NCBI GenBank assembly: GCA_022768065.1 | Contig: JALELS010000020.1 | Location: 1-64,000 of the forward strand | Direction: 5' to 3' | From: Ruminococcus sp. | Lineage (GTDB): Bacteria; Bacillota; Clostridia; Oscillospirales; Acutalibacteraceae | Length of the DNA stretch: 64,000 nucleotides | Shown: one piece after another, positions 9,302-18,292 of the stretch | Layout: each line of letters opens with the position of its first letter | Numbering within the stretch: the stretch's first letter is position 1 | Program-made: the position numbers and the translations under genes | The notes under the pieces: generated by a model | Databases searched by the model: none | Told to the model about the DNA's origin: nothing | What the model saw: the letters and a program-made list of their open reading frames with translations, nothing else

Positions 9302-9910
9302 TCAATCCGATTCGTTTTCGACGCTCTCAAACGCCGCACGTATGTCGGAATACGAATAACCGAGGCGCAAAAGGGCATTTTTGGTTCTTACTATACCCTT
9401 TTCGTCGCCGAGATTACCCCTATACTTGGTTTGCAACAATAATATAATACGATTTAAATCATCTTTGTCAAGTCTTTCTGCTGCTTCTTCGGCTAAAGTT
9501 CGGTCTATGCCTCTTCGCATAAGCTCCTGCTTTATGCGGCCTATGCCGTATTTACGGTGTGTGTAAAGCTCCTGCGCCAGCATATCCGCAAAGTCCTCGT
9601 CATTTATAAGCCCGAGACTTTCGAGCTTGTCGGCAGCCTGCTCGGCGCACTCCCTCGGGTACTTCTGCATAAGCTTTCTCATAAGCTCCGCCTTGCCGTG
9701 CGCCCGACGCGACAGAAGCTCGGCACCCTTTAAAAAAGCGCGACGGGAGTTCACGGACAATGTTAAGTCCGCGAGCTCCTCGTCGTTAATTTCATTTACT
9801 TTATGCCATTTTTCGGAAAACCAAAATGTATCATCGACGGTAAGGGCATATTCGTCGTCCACGAATATATGTATTTTCCCCTGCCTGCCGTCTTTAAAGC
9901 TCAGTTTCAT
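9302..9910 (-). CDS. recX: Recombination regulatory protein RecX
   Basis: 202 residues built of three-helix repeats, with family segments [29 protein letters not shown] and [15 protein letters not shown]. Known members bind the RecA filament and restrain or modulate it. The start codon overlaps the recA stop by four bases, so it is co-expressed with its target. An N-terminal ~65-residue beta-rich extension is common in Bacillota RecX. Confidence 0.92.
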   Translation of the reverse strand: MKLSFKDGRQGKIHIFVDDEYALTVDDTFWFSEKWHKVNEINDEELADLTLSVNSRRAFLKGAELLSRRAHGKAELMRKLMQKYPRECAEQAADKLESLGLINDEDFADMLAQELYTHRKYGIGRIKQELMRRGIDRTLAEEAAERLDKDDLNRIILLLQTKYRGNLGDEKGIVRTKNALLRLGYSYSDIRAAFESVENESD

Positions 9911-11031
9911 TCGTCGTCATCCACCGCCACGTCGATTTTGGCTCTTGCCGCGGTCTTGGTGGTCTTTACGGGGCGGTAAGCTATGGGCGCGTCATCGTCG
10001 GCGGCACCTTTGGCGTCGGATTTTTTCTCATCGCCGGCACCGTGCTCCTCCGCCATCTTTTCGCGAATCTGCTTCTCGATTTCATCGGAGAGCGCCTTGT
10101 CGTTTTTAAAGAGGTTTTTAACATTGTCTCTGCCCTGGCCGAGTCTTGTCTCGCCGTAAGAGAACCACGCGCCGCTCTTTTTGATAATGCCGTAGTTAAC
10201 GCCGAGGTCAACTATCTCGCCGACCTTTGAAATACCCTCGCCGTACATAATGTCAAATTCAGCGGTCTTGAAAGGCGGAGCCACCTTGTTTTTAACTATT
10301 TTTGCCCTTGTTCTCGAACCGATAAATTCTCCGCCTGCGCCCTTGAGCTGCTCTATACGCCTTACGTCAACACGTATGGAGGCGTAGAATTTAAGCGCTC
10401 TGCCGCCCGTGGTAACCTCGGGATTGCCGTAGACCACGCCGACCTTTTCACGGAGCTGATTTATAAATATTATTATGGTATTTGATTTGGAAATAACGCC
10501 TGCAAGCTTACGAAGAGCCTGCGACATAAGTCTCGCCTGAAGTCCCACGTGGCTGTCGCCCATATCGCCGTCTATTTCCGCGCGCGGAACGAGAGCCGCT
10601 ACGGAGTCAACTATTATTACGTCAAGCGCACCAGAACGCGCCAGCGCCTCTACTATTTCGAGCGCCTGCTCGCCGTTGTCGGGCTGCGATACCAAAAGGG
10701 AATCGACGTCTACGCCGAGATTTTTTGCATATACCGGGTCAAGTGCGTGCTCCGCGTCAACAAACGCCGCCTCGCCGCCGAGCTTTTGCGCCTCTGCCAC
10801 AACGTGCAGCGCAAGTGTGGTTTTACCGGATGACTCGGGGCCGTAAACCTCTATTATCCTGCCGCGCGGGAAACCGCCTATTCCGGTAGCACAATCAAGA
10901 GTTATGGAGCCTGTCGAAATAGCCTCGACATTGAGCGCGTTATTATCTCCGAGACGCATAATGGTTCCGGAGCCGTATTTTTTCTCAAGCTGAAGTATGG
11001 CTGTATCAAGCGCTTTACTTTTATCGGACAT
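9907..11031 (-). CDS. recA: Recombinase A
   Basis: 374 residues from the ATG at 11031 ([10 protein letters not shown]), with GAGAGG upstream; in-frame codons farther upstream lie in the promoter. Walker A is GPESSGKTT, Walker B is [10 protein letters not shown], and the L2 DNA-binding region [11 protein letters not shown]...[12 protein letters not shown] is intact. The C-terminus after about residue 330 is a long acidic, alanine-rich tail ending VDDDE, normal for RecA autoregulation. It drives homologous recombination and LexA autocleavage. Confidence 0.98.
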   Translation of the reverse strand: MSDKSKALDTAILQLEKKYGSGTIMRLGDNNALNVEAISTGSITLDCATGIGGFPRGRIIEVYGPESSGKTTLALHVVAEAQKLGGEAAFVDAEHALDPVYAKNLGVDVDSLLVSQPDNGEQALEIVEALARSGALDVIIVDSVAALVPRAEIDGDMGDSHVGLQARLMSQALRKLAGVISKSNTIIIFINQLREKVGVVYGNPEVTTGGRALKFYASIRVDVRRIEQLKGAGGEFIGSRTRAKIVKNKVAPPFKTAEFDIMYGEGISKVGEIVDLGVNYGIIKKSGAWFSYGETRLGQGRDNVKNLFKNDKALSDEIEKQIREKMAEEHGAGDEKKSDAKGAADDDAPIAYRPVKTTKTAARAKIDVAVDDDE

Positions 11032-11050
11032 CTTAAAATTACCTCTCAAT

Positions 11051-11064
11051 CGTACAAATGTTCG
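11051..11064 (-). promoter_or_regulatory. SOS-box-like operator before recA
   Basis: The sequence CGTACAAATGTTCG matches the Bacillota SOS consensus CGAAC-N4-GTTCG with one mismatch in one half-site. It lies just downstream of the predicted start of transcription, a good position for LexA repression. Confidence 0.6.
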
Positions 11065-11073
11065 TTTGACGTC

Positions 11074-11102
11074 ATTATATAATATCGGCATCAAAAAAGC
11101 AA
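11074..11102 (-). promoter_or_regulatory. Sigma-A promoter of recA-recX
   Basis: On the minus strand, TTGCTT (11097-11102) and TATAAT (11074-11079) are separated by exactly 17 bases. Confidence 0.75.
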
Positions 11103-11139
11103 GAGATTTTTATAAAAATAGTTAATTTTAAAAAAACGC

Positions 11140-11168
11140 TTGCATTTTACGTTATATTCTGTTAGAAT
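11140..11168 (+). promoter_or_regulatory. Sigma-A promoter of rpmB
   Basis: TTGCAT at 11140-11145 and TAGAAT at 11163-11168, with a 17-base spacer, lie 36 bases before the rpmB start. Confidence 0.75.
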
Positions 11169-11204
11169 ACTGTTTGCTAATCATTAAAGGAGGTGCTCTT
11201 CGTT

Positions 11205-11393
11205 ATGGCAAAATGTGAATTCTGCGGTAAAGACGTAGCTTTCGGAATTAAAGTTTCTCACTCACACAGACGTTCCAACAGAACCTGGAAGCCAAACGTA
11301 AAAAAAGTTAAGGCTATCGTAAACGGCTCTCCTAAAAGAGTTTATGCTTGCACTCGTTGCCTTCGTTCAGGCAAGGTCACAAGAGCTGTCTGA
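11205..11393 (+). CDS. rpmB: Ribosomal protein L28 (zinc-binding form)
   Basis: 62 residues from the ATG at 11205 (MAKCEFCGKD), which follows AAAGGAGGTG; the upstream in-frame start at 11193 lacks a ribosome site. Two CxxC pairs (CEFC, CTRC) make this the zinc-binding C+ type. It is a structural protein of the 50S subunit. It is monocistronic, with its own promoter and a terminator directly after it, and it is divergent from recA. Confidence 0.97.
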   Translation: MAKCEFCGKDVAFGIKVSHSHRRSNRTWKPNVKKVKAIVNGSPKRVYACTRCLRSGKVTRAV

Positions 11394-11430
11394 GGCATAA
11401 AGCAAACTTTATACGGACGAAAAATTACGA

Positions 11431-11460
11431 CGCTTTCCGGGTTACCGGAGAGCGCTTTTT
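11431..11460 (+). terminator. Terminator after rpmB
   Basis: Stem CGCTTTCCGG / CCGGAGAGCG with a GTTA loop (11431-11454), followed by CTTTTTCGTTT. Confidence 0.85.
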
Positions 11461-11496
11461 CGTTTCCGGAGACATTTTAAATCCGAGGTGCAACCC

Positions 11497-12207
11497 ATGA
11501 AAAAACTTTTAAGCCTTGTCAGAGCCGCCGTTGACCGCTACAACATGATAGACGAGGGCGACAAAATCGCCGTGGGCGTTTCGGGCGGCAAGGATTCGCT
11601 TGCCCTTTTATATGCTCTCGCGCGGCTTCGCACGTTTTACCCGAAGCACTTTGACATTATCGCAATAACGCTTGACTACCGTTTCGGGAACGAGGACGGC
11701 GACTTCACCGAAATACAAAAGCTCTGCGACAGTCTCGATGTTAAATACGTTGTAAAAAAGACCGACCTTTGGGACGTCATATTCAATATCCGCCGCGAAA
11801 AAAATCCGTGCAGTCTCTGCGCCAAAATGCGCCGCGGTATTCTTCACGATACCGCCAAGGAATACGGCTGTAACAAAATCGCCCTCGGCCACCACCTTGA
11901 CGACGCCGCGGAAACATTTATGATGAATCTTTTAAACGGCGGCACGATAAAATGCTTTTCGCCCGTCTCATATCTTTCGAGGAAAGAGCTGTATTTAATA
12001 CGCCCTTTGATATTTGCCTACGAAAAAGACGTAAAGCGTGCGGCGACGAGCCTTAACCTGCCGATAGTTAAAAGCAAATGCCCGGCGGACGGGGTAACGG
12101 AGCGGCAAAACACAAAAGAGCTGCTCTTGTCTCTCGAAAAAAAGTATCCCGCTCTGCGCGAAAAAATAGTCGGCGCAATGCAGCGCGGCGAAGTCAGCGG
12201 TTGGTAA
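11497..12207 (+). CDS. TtcA-family tRNA 2-thiolation protein (PP-loop ATPase)
   Basis: 236 residues from the ATG at 11497, with GAGGTG six bases upstream; a GTG at 11488 is inside the ribosome site. The PP-loop SGGKDS starts at about residue 31. CSLCAKMRRG gives the CxxC of the Fe-S/thiolation site, and the typical GHHLDDAAET follows. TtcA proteins make 2-thiocytidine at position 32 of tRNAs. Bacillota members of this COG0037 group are less studied, so the modified position is inferred. The final codons of this gene are duplicated downstream (see 12161-12330). Confidence 0.85.
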   Translation: MKKLLSLVRAAVDRYNMIDEGDKIAVGVSGGKDSLALLYALARLRTFYPKHFDIIAITLDYRFGNEDGDFTEIQKLCDSLDVKYVVKKTDLWDVIFNIRREKNPCSLCAKMRRGILHDTAKEYGCNKIALGHHLDDAAETFMMNLLNGGTIKCFSPVSYLSRKELYLIRPLIFAYEKDVKRAATSLNLPIVKSKCPADGVTERQNTKELLLSLEKKYPALREKIVGAMQRGEVSGW

Positions 12208-12330
12208 GCGGAAAAGTGTTGTATTTACATATTTATACGCAAAAAACAGTCGGCGCAATGCAGCGCGGCGAAGTCAGCGGCCGGTAAAAACGTCAAAACA
12301 CGAAAAAGTGTTGTATTTACATATTTATAA
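12161..12330 (+). repeat. Tandem duplication of the 3' end of the ttcA-like gene and its flank
   Basis: Copy 1 (about 12161-12236) covers the last ~15 codons, the stop and the following GTGTTGTATTTACATATTTATA. Copy 2 (about 12241-12330) repeats all of this with few changes, plus a 13-base insertion, and keeps the reading frame GAMQRGEVSG then a stop. The second copy supplies the -35 element of the downstream gene. Confidence 0.9.
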
Positions 12331-12339
12331 TGGTATTAT
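12311..12339 (+). promoter_or_regulatory. Promoter of the DUF975-pgm-metY operon
   Basis: TTGTAT at 12311-12316 and TATTAT at 12334-12339, spaced by 17 bases. The -35 half lies in the second copy of the duplicated ttcA tail; the equivalent -10 position after copy 1 is not preserved. Confidence 0.6.
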
Positions 12340-12379
12340 TTACTTATTAAAATAACACCCGATTACGGAGGAATCTTTT

Positions 12380-13243
12380 ATGCAGGAAATTCTTAACCGC
12401 CCGGCAATAAAAGCCGAGGCAAAAAAGTTCATAGGTCAAAACGCCCGTTGGTGGAAAATGACGCTCGCAACAATTCTTTTATATCTTCTCAGCGGCGGAA
12501 TTTCGATTTATGTAAACATAGCAGAGGCAATCGGCGACAACGACCCGTCGGCAACAGTCGGTTATTCAAGCAGTATAATCACGTTTTTGCTCATACCGTT
12601 TACCATAGCTGCGTCAGGCTATTACCTCAACCATATACGCGGCTTTAACCCCGAGTGGAAAAGCCTCTATAAAGAGGGTGTAGATAACTACGGCTCATAT
12701 CTCGCAACGGGAATACTTGTAAACATCTTCACCTTCCTTTGGTCACTTTTGTTTATAGTTCCCGGCATAGTAAAAGCCATCGCTTACTCACAAGCTCAAT
12801 ATGTTATTCACGACAATCCGCGCCTTAAAGGCAAAGAGGCTATCGAAATAAGCAAGAGAATGACAAACGGCTTCAAGGGCAAGCTCTTTTCAATGTACCT
12901 CAGCTTTATAGGCTGGTATATTTTAGTCGGCCTCACGGGCGGAATACTCGCTATATATGTTACCCCTTATGTTGAGACGACATCCGCCATGTACTATGAA
13001 AATCTCAAGAGATATTCGATTGAAAACGGCATTGTAGCTCCCGAGGCGTTCGGTATAGCTCCCGTTACGGGCGGCGAACAGGGTGGAAACGGCGATTCTC
13101 AAAGCTCTTACGCGGCCGGCAGCTCATATTCCGCCCCCGTCGACAGCGACCCCTACAAGGCTGTCGGCATAAATCCCGAGGATACATTTAAGCCCGGCAA
13201 CCCGGACTCTGATAATTCAGATAATATGAAAGGTGAAAACTAA
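12380..13243 (+). CDS. DUF975 family integral membrane protein
   Basis: 287 residues with an N-terminal cytosolic helix, then four to five membrane segments at about residues 25-45, 63-85, 110-145 and 178-205. The DUF975 signature around IVPGIVKAIAYSQAQY is present. The last ~65 residues are a hydrophilic serine/glycine/proline-rich tail. The function of the family is not known. GGAGGAA precedes the ATG. The stop codon overlaps the start of the next gene by one base (TAATG), so the two are coupled. Confidence 0.85.
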   Translation: MQEILNRPAIKAEAKKFIGQNARWWKMTLATILLYLLSGGISIYVNIAEAIGDNDPSATVGYSSSIITFLLIPFTIAASGYYLNHIRGFNPEWKSLYKEGVDNYGSYLATGILVNIFTFLWSLLFIVPGIVKAIAYSQAQYVIHDNPRLKGKEAIEISKRMTNGFKGKLFSMYLSFIGWYILVGLTGGILAIYVTPYVETTSAMYYENLKRYSIENGIVAPEAFGIAPVTGGEQGGNGDSQSSYAAGSSYSAPVDSDPYKAVGINPEDTFKPGNPDSDNSDNMKGEN

Positions 13244-14454
13244 TGAAATACGTTGTAGTTCTCTATGACGGAATGGCAGATTATCCCGTTCCTGCTCTCG
13301 GCGGCAAAACACCGATGATGGTTGCAAAAAAGCCGAACTTTGACTACCTTGCAAAGCACGGCGAAGTCGGTCTTGTAAGAACCGTTGCAGAGGGTCTGAA
13401 GCCCGGCAGCGACGTTGCCAATATGAGCGTACTCGGTTTTGATCCCAAGAAGTGCTACACGGGTCGTTCTCCTCTTGAGGCGGCGAGTATGGGCGTTGAA
13501 CTTCTCGACACGGACGTAACGCTGAGAACAAATCTCGTAACTCTTTCGGACGAGCCGAATTACGAAGACAAAACCATGGTAGACTACTGCGCCGGCGACA
13601 TTTCGACCGAAGAAGCGCACGAAATAATAAAATCGGTACAGGAAAAATTCGGAAACGACAAATTCCGTTTTTATCCGGGAGTCAGCTACCGCCACTGCCT
13701 TGTCTGGTCAAACGGTACAACCGATCTCGGAAATATGACCCCTCCGCATGATATTTCGGGCAGGGTTATTGGCAAATATCTCTCTTCTTCGGAAAACGCG
13801 AAAGAGCTCATAGCCATGATGAAAGAGAGCTACGACTTTTTAATGCAGCACCCCGTCAACAAAAAGAGAATAAGCGAGGGCAAGCACCCCGCAAATTCCA
13901 TATGGCTTTGGGGCGAGGGTAAAAAGCCCGCTCTGCCGTCATTTTATGAGACATTCGGCAAAAAGGGCGCTATAATTTCCGCAGTTGACCTCCTTAAAGG
14001 AATCGCAAAATGCGCCGGTATGGCTGCCCCCGACGTTGAGGGCGCCACAGGCTACATTGATACTAACTTTGAGGGCAAGGCAAGAGCCGCCGTCGAAGAG
14101 CTTAAAAACGGCTGCGACCTCGTATATATTCACTTTGAGGCTCCCGACGAGTGCGGTCACAGAAACGAACCCGAAAACAAGGTGAAATCCATTGAGATGA
14201 TAGATTCGCGCGTACTCCCCATAGTTCTCGACGCGCTCAAGGAGTATGACGACTACAAAATAATGGTGCTCCCCGACCATCCGACTCCCATTGTTACAGG
14301 CACGCACGCCTCAGACCCCGTACCGTTTATGATTTATCATAAAAACGACGAAAAGGACAGCGGCGTTGACTCTATAAACGAAGAGAGCGCAAAAACGACC
14401 GGCCTGTTTATAGAGCATGGCCCCGACATTATGAAGAGATTTTTGGAGGATTAA
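13243..14454 (+). CDS. Archaeal-type cofactor-independent phosphoglycerate mutase / proposed homoserine kinase
   Basis: 403 residues of the alkaline-phosphatase fold. The N-terminal metal-binding strand is VVLYDGMADYP, then TVAEGLKPGSDVANMSVLG carrying the nucleophile serine, and C-terminal metal ligands lie in VLPDHPTP and GTHASDPVPF. The family interconverts 2- and 3-phosphoglycerate. A bacterial subset of about 400 residues (TIGR02535) has been proposed to phosphorylate homoserine, because it clusters with homoserine-pathway genes. Here it lies four bases before metY, an O-acetylhomoserine enzyme, which agrees with that proposal. Sequence alone does not decide between the two activities. 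Confidence 0.8.
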   Translation: MKYVVVLYDGMADYPVPALGGKTPMMVAKKPNFDYLAKHGEVGLVRTVAEGLKPGSDVANMSVLGFDPKKCYTGRSPLEAASMGVELLDTDVTLRTNLVTLSDEPNYEDKTMVDYCAGDISTEEAHEIIKSVQEKFGNDKFRFYPGVSYRHCLVWSNGTTDLGNMTPPHDISGRVIGKYLSSSENAKELIAMMKESYDFLMQHPVNKKRISEGKHPANSIWLWGEGKKPALPSFYETFGKKGAIISAVDLLKGIAKCAGMAAPDVEGATGYIDTNFEGKARAAVEELKNGCDLVYIHFEAPDECGHRNEPENKVKSIEMIDSRVLPIVLDALKEYDDYKIMVLPDHPTPIVTGTHASDPVPFMIYHKNDEKDSGVDSINEESAKTTGLFIEHGPDIMKRFLED

Positions 14455-14458
14455 AAAA

Positions 14459-15742
14459 ATGGGATACAATCCTGATTCCGCAATAGAGACAAAATGCGTA
14501 CAGGCAGGCTGGCAGCCGAAAAACGGCGAGCCGCGAGTTCTGCCCATTTATGAATCTACAACATACAAATATGACACAAGTGCCGAAATGGCAAAGCTTT
14601 TTGACCTTGAGCCGGGTTATATGTATACGCGCCTTGCGAACCCGACAAACGACGCGGTCGCAAATAAAATCGCATGCCTTGAGGGCGGTGTCGGCGCGGT
14701 GCTCACATCATCGGGTCAGGCGGCAAATTTCTTTGCGCTTATAAACATACTCGGTGCAGGCGACCATATAGTAAGCTCTGCAACTATTTACGGCGGCACG
14801 TTTAATCTTTTAAACGTGACTATGCGTAAAATCGGTGTTGACGTTACGTTTGTTGACCCGAGAGCGAGTGAAGAGGAAATAAACGCAGCCTTCCGCGACA
14901 ACACAAAGGCGATGTTCGGCGAAACAATAGCGAATCCGTCGCTTGATGTATTGGACATTGAGAAGTTCGCAAAAATCGCACATTCGCACGGAGTTCCGCT
15001 TATAGTTGACAACACTTTCCCCACTCCCATAAACTGCCGTCCGTTTGAATTCGGCGCAGACATAGTAACTCACTCTACCACAAAATATATGGAAGGTCAC
15101 GCTTCTACAATAGGCGGATGCGTCGTTGACAGCGGCAATTTCGACTGGTATCAAAATGATAAATTCCCGGGGCTTACAACTCCGGATGAGAGCTATCACG
15201 GAGTTACATACGCTAAGGACTTCGGCAAAAACGGCTATATCGTAAAGATAGTAGCACAGCTTTTGCGCGACTACGGCCCAACTCCGTCGCCGTTTAATTC
15301 GTTCCTCTTGAACATAGGTCTTGAGTCGCTCGCGGTACGTGTGGAACGCCACTGCGAAAACGCACAAAAGGTTGCCGAATATCTTGAAAAGAACGATAAA
15401 ATCGCTTGGGTAAATTACCCGGGGCTTAAATCAAGCAAGGATTACGAGCTTGCCAAAAAATATTTACCGCACGGTACCTGCGGCGTAATTTCCTTCGGCG
15501 TAAAAGGCGGAAGAGAAAAAGCCGAACAGTTTATGAACTCATTAAAGCTTGCCGCCATAGTCACGCACGTCGCCGATGCGAGAACCTGCGTTCTTCACCC
15601 CGCAAGCTCCACTCACCGTCAGCTTTCGGACGAGGAACTCACGGAATGCGGCGTAACCCCCGACCTCGTAAGACTTTCCGTCGGCATTGAAAATGTAAAC
15701 GATATAATCGCCGACATAGAGAATGCTCTTAAAGCCATATAA
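14459..15742 (+). CDS. metY: O-acetylhomoserine sulfhydrylase (PLP-dependent)
   Basis: 427 residues, typical for the MetY/Cys-Met PLP family. The PLP lysine is in HSTTKYMEGH (about residue 209), and the family segments YTRLANPTND, SSGQAANF and VDNTFPTP are intact. It makes homocysteine from O-acetylhomoserine and sulfide in the cytosol. TTGGAGGATT precedes the ATG. Coupling with the putative homoserine kinase suggests a methionine/threonine branch-point operon. No SAM or Met T-box leader is seen, since the promoter is upstream of the DUF975 gene. Confidence 0.93.
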   Translation: MGYNPDSAIETKCVQAGWQPKNGEPRVLPIYESTTYKYDTSAEMAKLFDLEPGYMYTRLANPTNDAVANKIACLEGGVGAVLTSSGQAANFFALINILGAGDHIVSSATIYGGTFNLLNVTMRKIGVDVTFVDPRASEEEINAAFRDNTKAMFGETIANPSLDVLDIEKFAKIAHSHGVPLIVDNTFPTPINCRPFEFGADIVTHSTTKYMEGHASTIGGCVVDSGNFDWYQNDKFPGLTTPDESYHGVTYAKDFGKNGYIVKIVAQLLRDYGPTPSPFNSFLLNIGLESLAVRVERHCENAQKVAEYLEKNDKIAWVNYPGLKSSKDYELAKKYLPHGTCGVISFGVKGGREKAEQFMNSLKLAAIVTHVADARTCVLHPASSTHRQLSDEELTECGVTPDLVRLSVGIENVNDIIADIENALKAI

Positions 15743-15756
15743 CACACATAACACAT

Positions 15757-15797
15757 AAAACAGCCGTCCGAAAACCTGATTCGGACGGCTGTTTTTT
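15757..15797. terminator. Bidirectional terminator between metY and the nitroreductase
   Basis: Perfect 13-base arms AACAGCCGTCCGA / TCGGACGGCTGTT around a 9-base loop, with A-run before and T-run after, so it can serve both converging genes. Confidence 0.9.
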
Positions 15798-15835
15798 ACT
15801 TATAAATCATCTGTTTTAAACGGTAATTTTTCGCT

Positions 15836-16357
15836 TTATTTGATATGGTAAACGCGGTTTTCAGCTATGATATGCTCCTTCGGCTCTTCATCGGCATAGC
15901 CTAAGGCACAATGTCCTATTCCCTCATATTCGCCGTTTATACCGAGCTTTTTGAGAATCGCCTTACCCTTATCGGATTCAAACTCCTCCTTTGCGCGGTG
16001 AATCCAGCATGAGCCGAGTCCGAAATTATGTGCGGCAAGCATAAGGTTTCCCATTGTAAGCGAGCCGTCGTAAACAGCTGTGCGGCACTCCTTATTTGCC
16101 AGCACAATAAGTATTGCGGGCGCACCGTAAAACGGGTCAAAGCCCTCCTGCCAACCGCCTATTTCGCGGTTCATTTCGGATATTTCGTCGCGCATTTTTC
16201 TGTCTGTAACGGCAATAATTATCGGCGACTGCTTATTCATACCCGACGGCGCATAAAGTCCCGCCTCGATAATCTTATCCATAAGCTCCTGCGGTACTGC
16301 GTCGGGCTTAAACTTTCTTATACTTCTTCTCGTTTTCATATTTTCGATAGCTTCCAT
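15836..16357 (-). CDS. Nitroreductase family protein (FMN-dependent)
   Basis: 173 residues, the compact one-domain form. FMN-contact segments are visible: RRSIRKFKP near the start, APSGMNKQ at about residues 36-43, and GLGSCWIHRA near residue 115. Such enzymes reduce nitro, quinone or flavin substrates with NAD(P)H. The physiological substrate is not known. It is monocistronic, converging on metY. Confidence 0.88.
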   Translation of the reverse strand: MEAIENMKTRRSIRKFKPDAVPQELMDKIIEAGLYAPSGMNKQSPIIIAVTDRKMRDEISEMNREIGGWQEGFDPFYGAPAILIVLANKECRTAVYDGSLTMGNLMLAAHNFGLGSCWIHRAKEEFESDKGKAILKKLGINGEYEGIGHCALGYADEEPKEHIIAENRVYHIK

Positions 16358-16469
16358 AATTTATCCTTTCCGACAATTCAGGTCTTTTTATTCGGGCACA
16401 CAGACGAGCCCTCATCATCAATATAGCATATTTGTCAAGCGCCGACCGTGCAAAAAAACAAAATACACC

Positions 16470-17822
16470 TTATTTTTGCTTTGTGAGCAATGCGACGCTC
16501 TCTACATGAACGGTACGGGGAAAAAGGTCGGCGGCGGCGAGCCGTTTTGTCTCATATCCGAGTTCTTTAAGCCTATTGCAGTCCCTTGCAAGTGTAGACG
16601 GGTCGCACGACACATAAACTATGCGTTCGGGCGCCATTTTTACGATTTCCGCCAAAAGTGTTTCGGAGCAGCCTTTGCGGGGCGGATCAAGCAGCACCAC
16701 ATCGGGCTTTATTCCGCGCGACGACAGCTCCTGTGCCGCTTCCCCGGCATCCGCGCATATAAATTCGGCGTTTTCTATACCGTTTTCGAGGGCATTGCGC
16801 TTTGCGTCAAGTACAGCCTCGGGAACTATCTCCGCTCCTATTATCCTCTTTGCGTTTTTTGCCATGGAAAGACCTATTGTGCCCGTTCCGCAATACATAT
16901 CGAGCACGGTTTCTTTGCCGCTGAGGCAGGCGTATTCCGCGGCTTTTTTATAAAGCTGCTGCGCCATATCGTGATTTACCTGATAGAACGACAGCGGAGA
17001 CAGCCTTACCCTGACGCCGCAGAGCACATCGTATATGCAGTCGTTTCCCCAAAGAGTCACGCACTCTTTGCCGAGAATTACATTGGTTCTGTCGCGGTTG
17101 ATATTTAAAACTATGCTCTTAACCGATGGTATTTCTGTAAGATTTTTAATCAGCTCTTCCTTATGCGGCAAATCGCTGCCGTTTATAACGGCGCACACCA
17201 TAACCTCGCCCGTAGCTTCGGCAAGGCGGAGATATATATGCCTAAAAAGCCCCGTGTGCTTTTCGGAATCATATACCGTTATGCCGTTTTTGATTATAAA
17301 TTTCCTGAAAATTTTAACTATATCCGCAAATATCGGCGGCTGTAATATACATTTTTCGCAATCCACCACGCGATGCGAGCGCGGAGCGAAAAAGCCTATT
17401 TTAAGCTGCCTGTCAAACGATACGGGATACTGCGCCTTGTTGCGGTAACAGGACGTTTTATCGTCCGACAAAAGCGTTTCCGCCTTTATCTCCATATGCG
17501 CGAGGTGTAAAAACGCATCTTCCACACGTTTTTTCTTGTGCTCTTTTTCCTTTTCGTACGATATATGCTGAAAAGCGCATCCGCCGCATGACGGAAAATA
17601 CGGGCACGCAGGCATTATACGCGATTTTGCCGGCTTTAATACCTTTTCGAGTTTGGCTACGGCATAGGTCTTTTTCACCTTGATTATGTGTGCCGTGACT
17701 TTATCACCCGCCGCGGCACCCGAAACGAATACAGCCATATTTTCATATCTGCCGACGCCGCTGCCCTCGCTCGTAAAGCTGTCTATATAGAGTTCTATAT
17801 TCTGATTTTTACTGAGTGACAT
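16470..17822 (-). CDS. 23S rRNA (uracil-5-)-methyltransferase, RlmD/TrmA family
   Basis: 450 residues from the ATG at 17822. An N-terminal TRAM domain (about residues 8-60) is followed by the 4Fe-4S ligands in CPYFPSCGGCAF, the SAM site VLDMYCGTGTIG, the catalytic aspartate strand LLDPPRKG, and the nucleophile cysteine in IVYVSCDPST. The enzyme methylates C5 of a uridine, most likely in 23S rRNA. Bacillota often have several paralogues (RlmCD type), so the exact site is uncertain. The ATG shares a base with the stop of the small membrane ORF upstream (TGATG). Confidence 0.9.
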   Translation of the reverse strand: MSLSKNQNIELYIDSFTSEGSGVGRYENMAVFVSGAAAGDKVTAHIIKVKKTYAVAKLEKVLKPAKSRIMPACPYFPSCGGCAFQHISYEKEKEHKKKRVEDAFLHLAHMEIKAETLLSDDKTSCYRNKAQYPVSFDRQLKIGFFAPRSHRVVDCEKCILQPPIFADIVKIFRKFIIKNGITVYDSEKHTGLFRHIYLRLAEATGEVMVCAVINGSDLPHKEELIKNLTEIPSVKSIVLNINRDRTNVILGKECVTLWGNDCIYDVLCGVRVRLSPLSFYQVNHDMAQQLYKKAAEYACLSGKETVLDMYCGTGTIGLSMAKNAKRIIGAEIVPEAVLDAKRNALENGIENAEFICADAGEAAQELSSRGIKPDVVLLDPPRKGCSETLLAEIVKMAPERIVYVSCDPSTLARDCNRLKELGYETKRLAAADLFPRTVHVESVALLTKQK

Positions 17823-18001
17823 CACTTTTTCTCCGAATCGTTTTTATGTTTTTTTACAGCCTTTTTAAGGCACAGACAAAACAGCAGTAAAAGCACCGCG
17901 GCTATTACCGCCACCATTGCAAATTCAAGCCTTTGCTGAGGCTCGTCAAAAACATATTCGCCGCCGAAAAGATTTACGGCGTCCCAAAATGTAAGCTTCA
18001 T
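17822..18001 (-). CDS. Small single-pass membrane protein, 59 residues
   Basis: A short ORF beginning MKLTFWDAVNLFGGEYVF. Residues about 27-47 are strongly hydrophobic (EFAMVAVIAAVLLLLFCLCL), followed by a lysine-rich cytosolic tail ending NDSEKK: an N-out, positive-in topology. The stop overlaps the start of the RlmD-type gene by one base (TGATG), the kind of coupling seen with real genes. No clear Shine-Dalgarno sequence precedes its ATG. I do not recognise the family. Confidence 0.6.
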   Translation of the reverse strand: MKLTFWDAVNLFGGEYVFDEPQQRLEFAMVAVIAAVLLLLFCLCLKKAVKKHKNDSEKK

Positions 18002-18176
18002 TGTTTATAAGCACCGTTTCTTTGTTTCTTTCAGACATTGTAACACAATAAAAAGTAAATATAAAGCGTATTATATCGAAAACGGACGTATTCAAACAAA
18101 TGTTTTATTATTTTCAACAAAAAATCGCCATATACAAAAAAAGAGTAAAAAATAACTTTTAATTTACGCCGCTCGG

Positions 18177-18185
18177 TGGTATAAT
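18177..18185 (+). promoter_or_regulatory. Extended -10 promoter of murA
   Basis: TGGTATAAT is an extended -10; the -35 region is weak. It leaves a leader of about 100 bases (18192-18292) in which I see no recognised riboswitch. The rest of 18002-18176 is AT-rich with no ORF. Confidence 0.6.
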
Positions 18186-18292
18186 AACCGTAATGTATGT
18201 CTTGAGGTGCGGCGAAGTGCGCCCGTTTTTGCCTTGAGACTTTGAATTTGACTTTTTTCTTTACATAAAAACTTTAGGGAGTGAGCCGTCCT

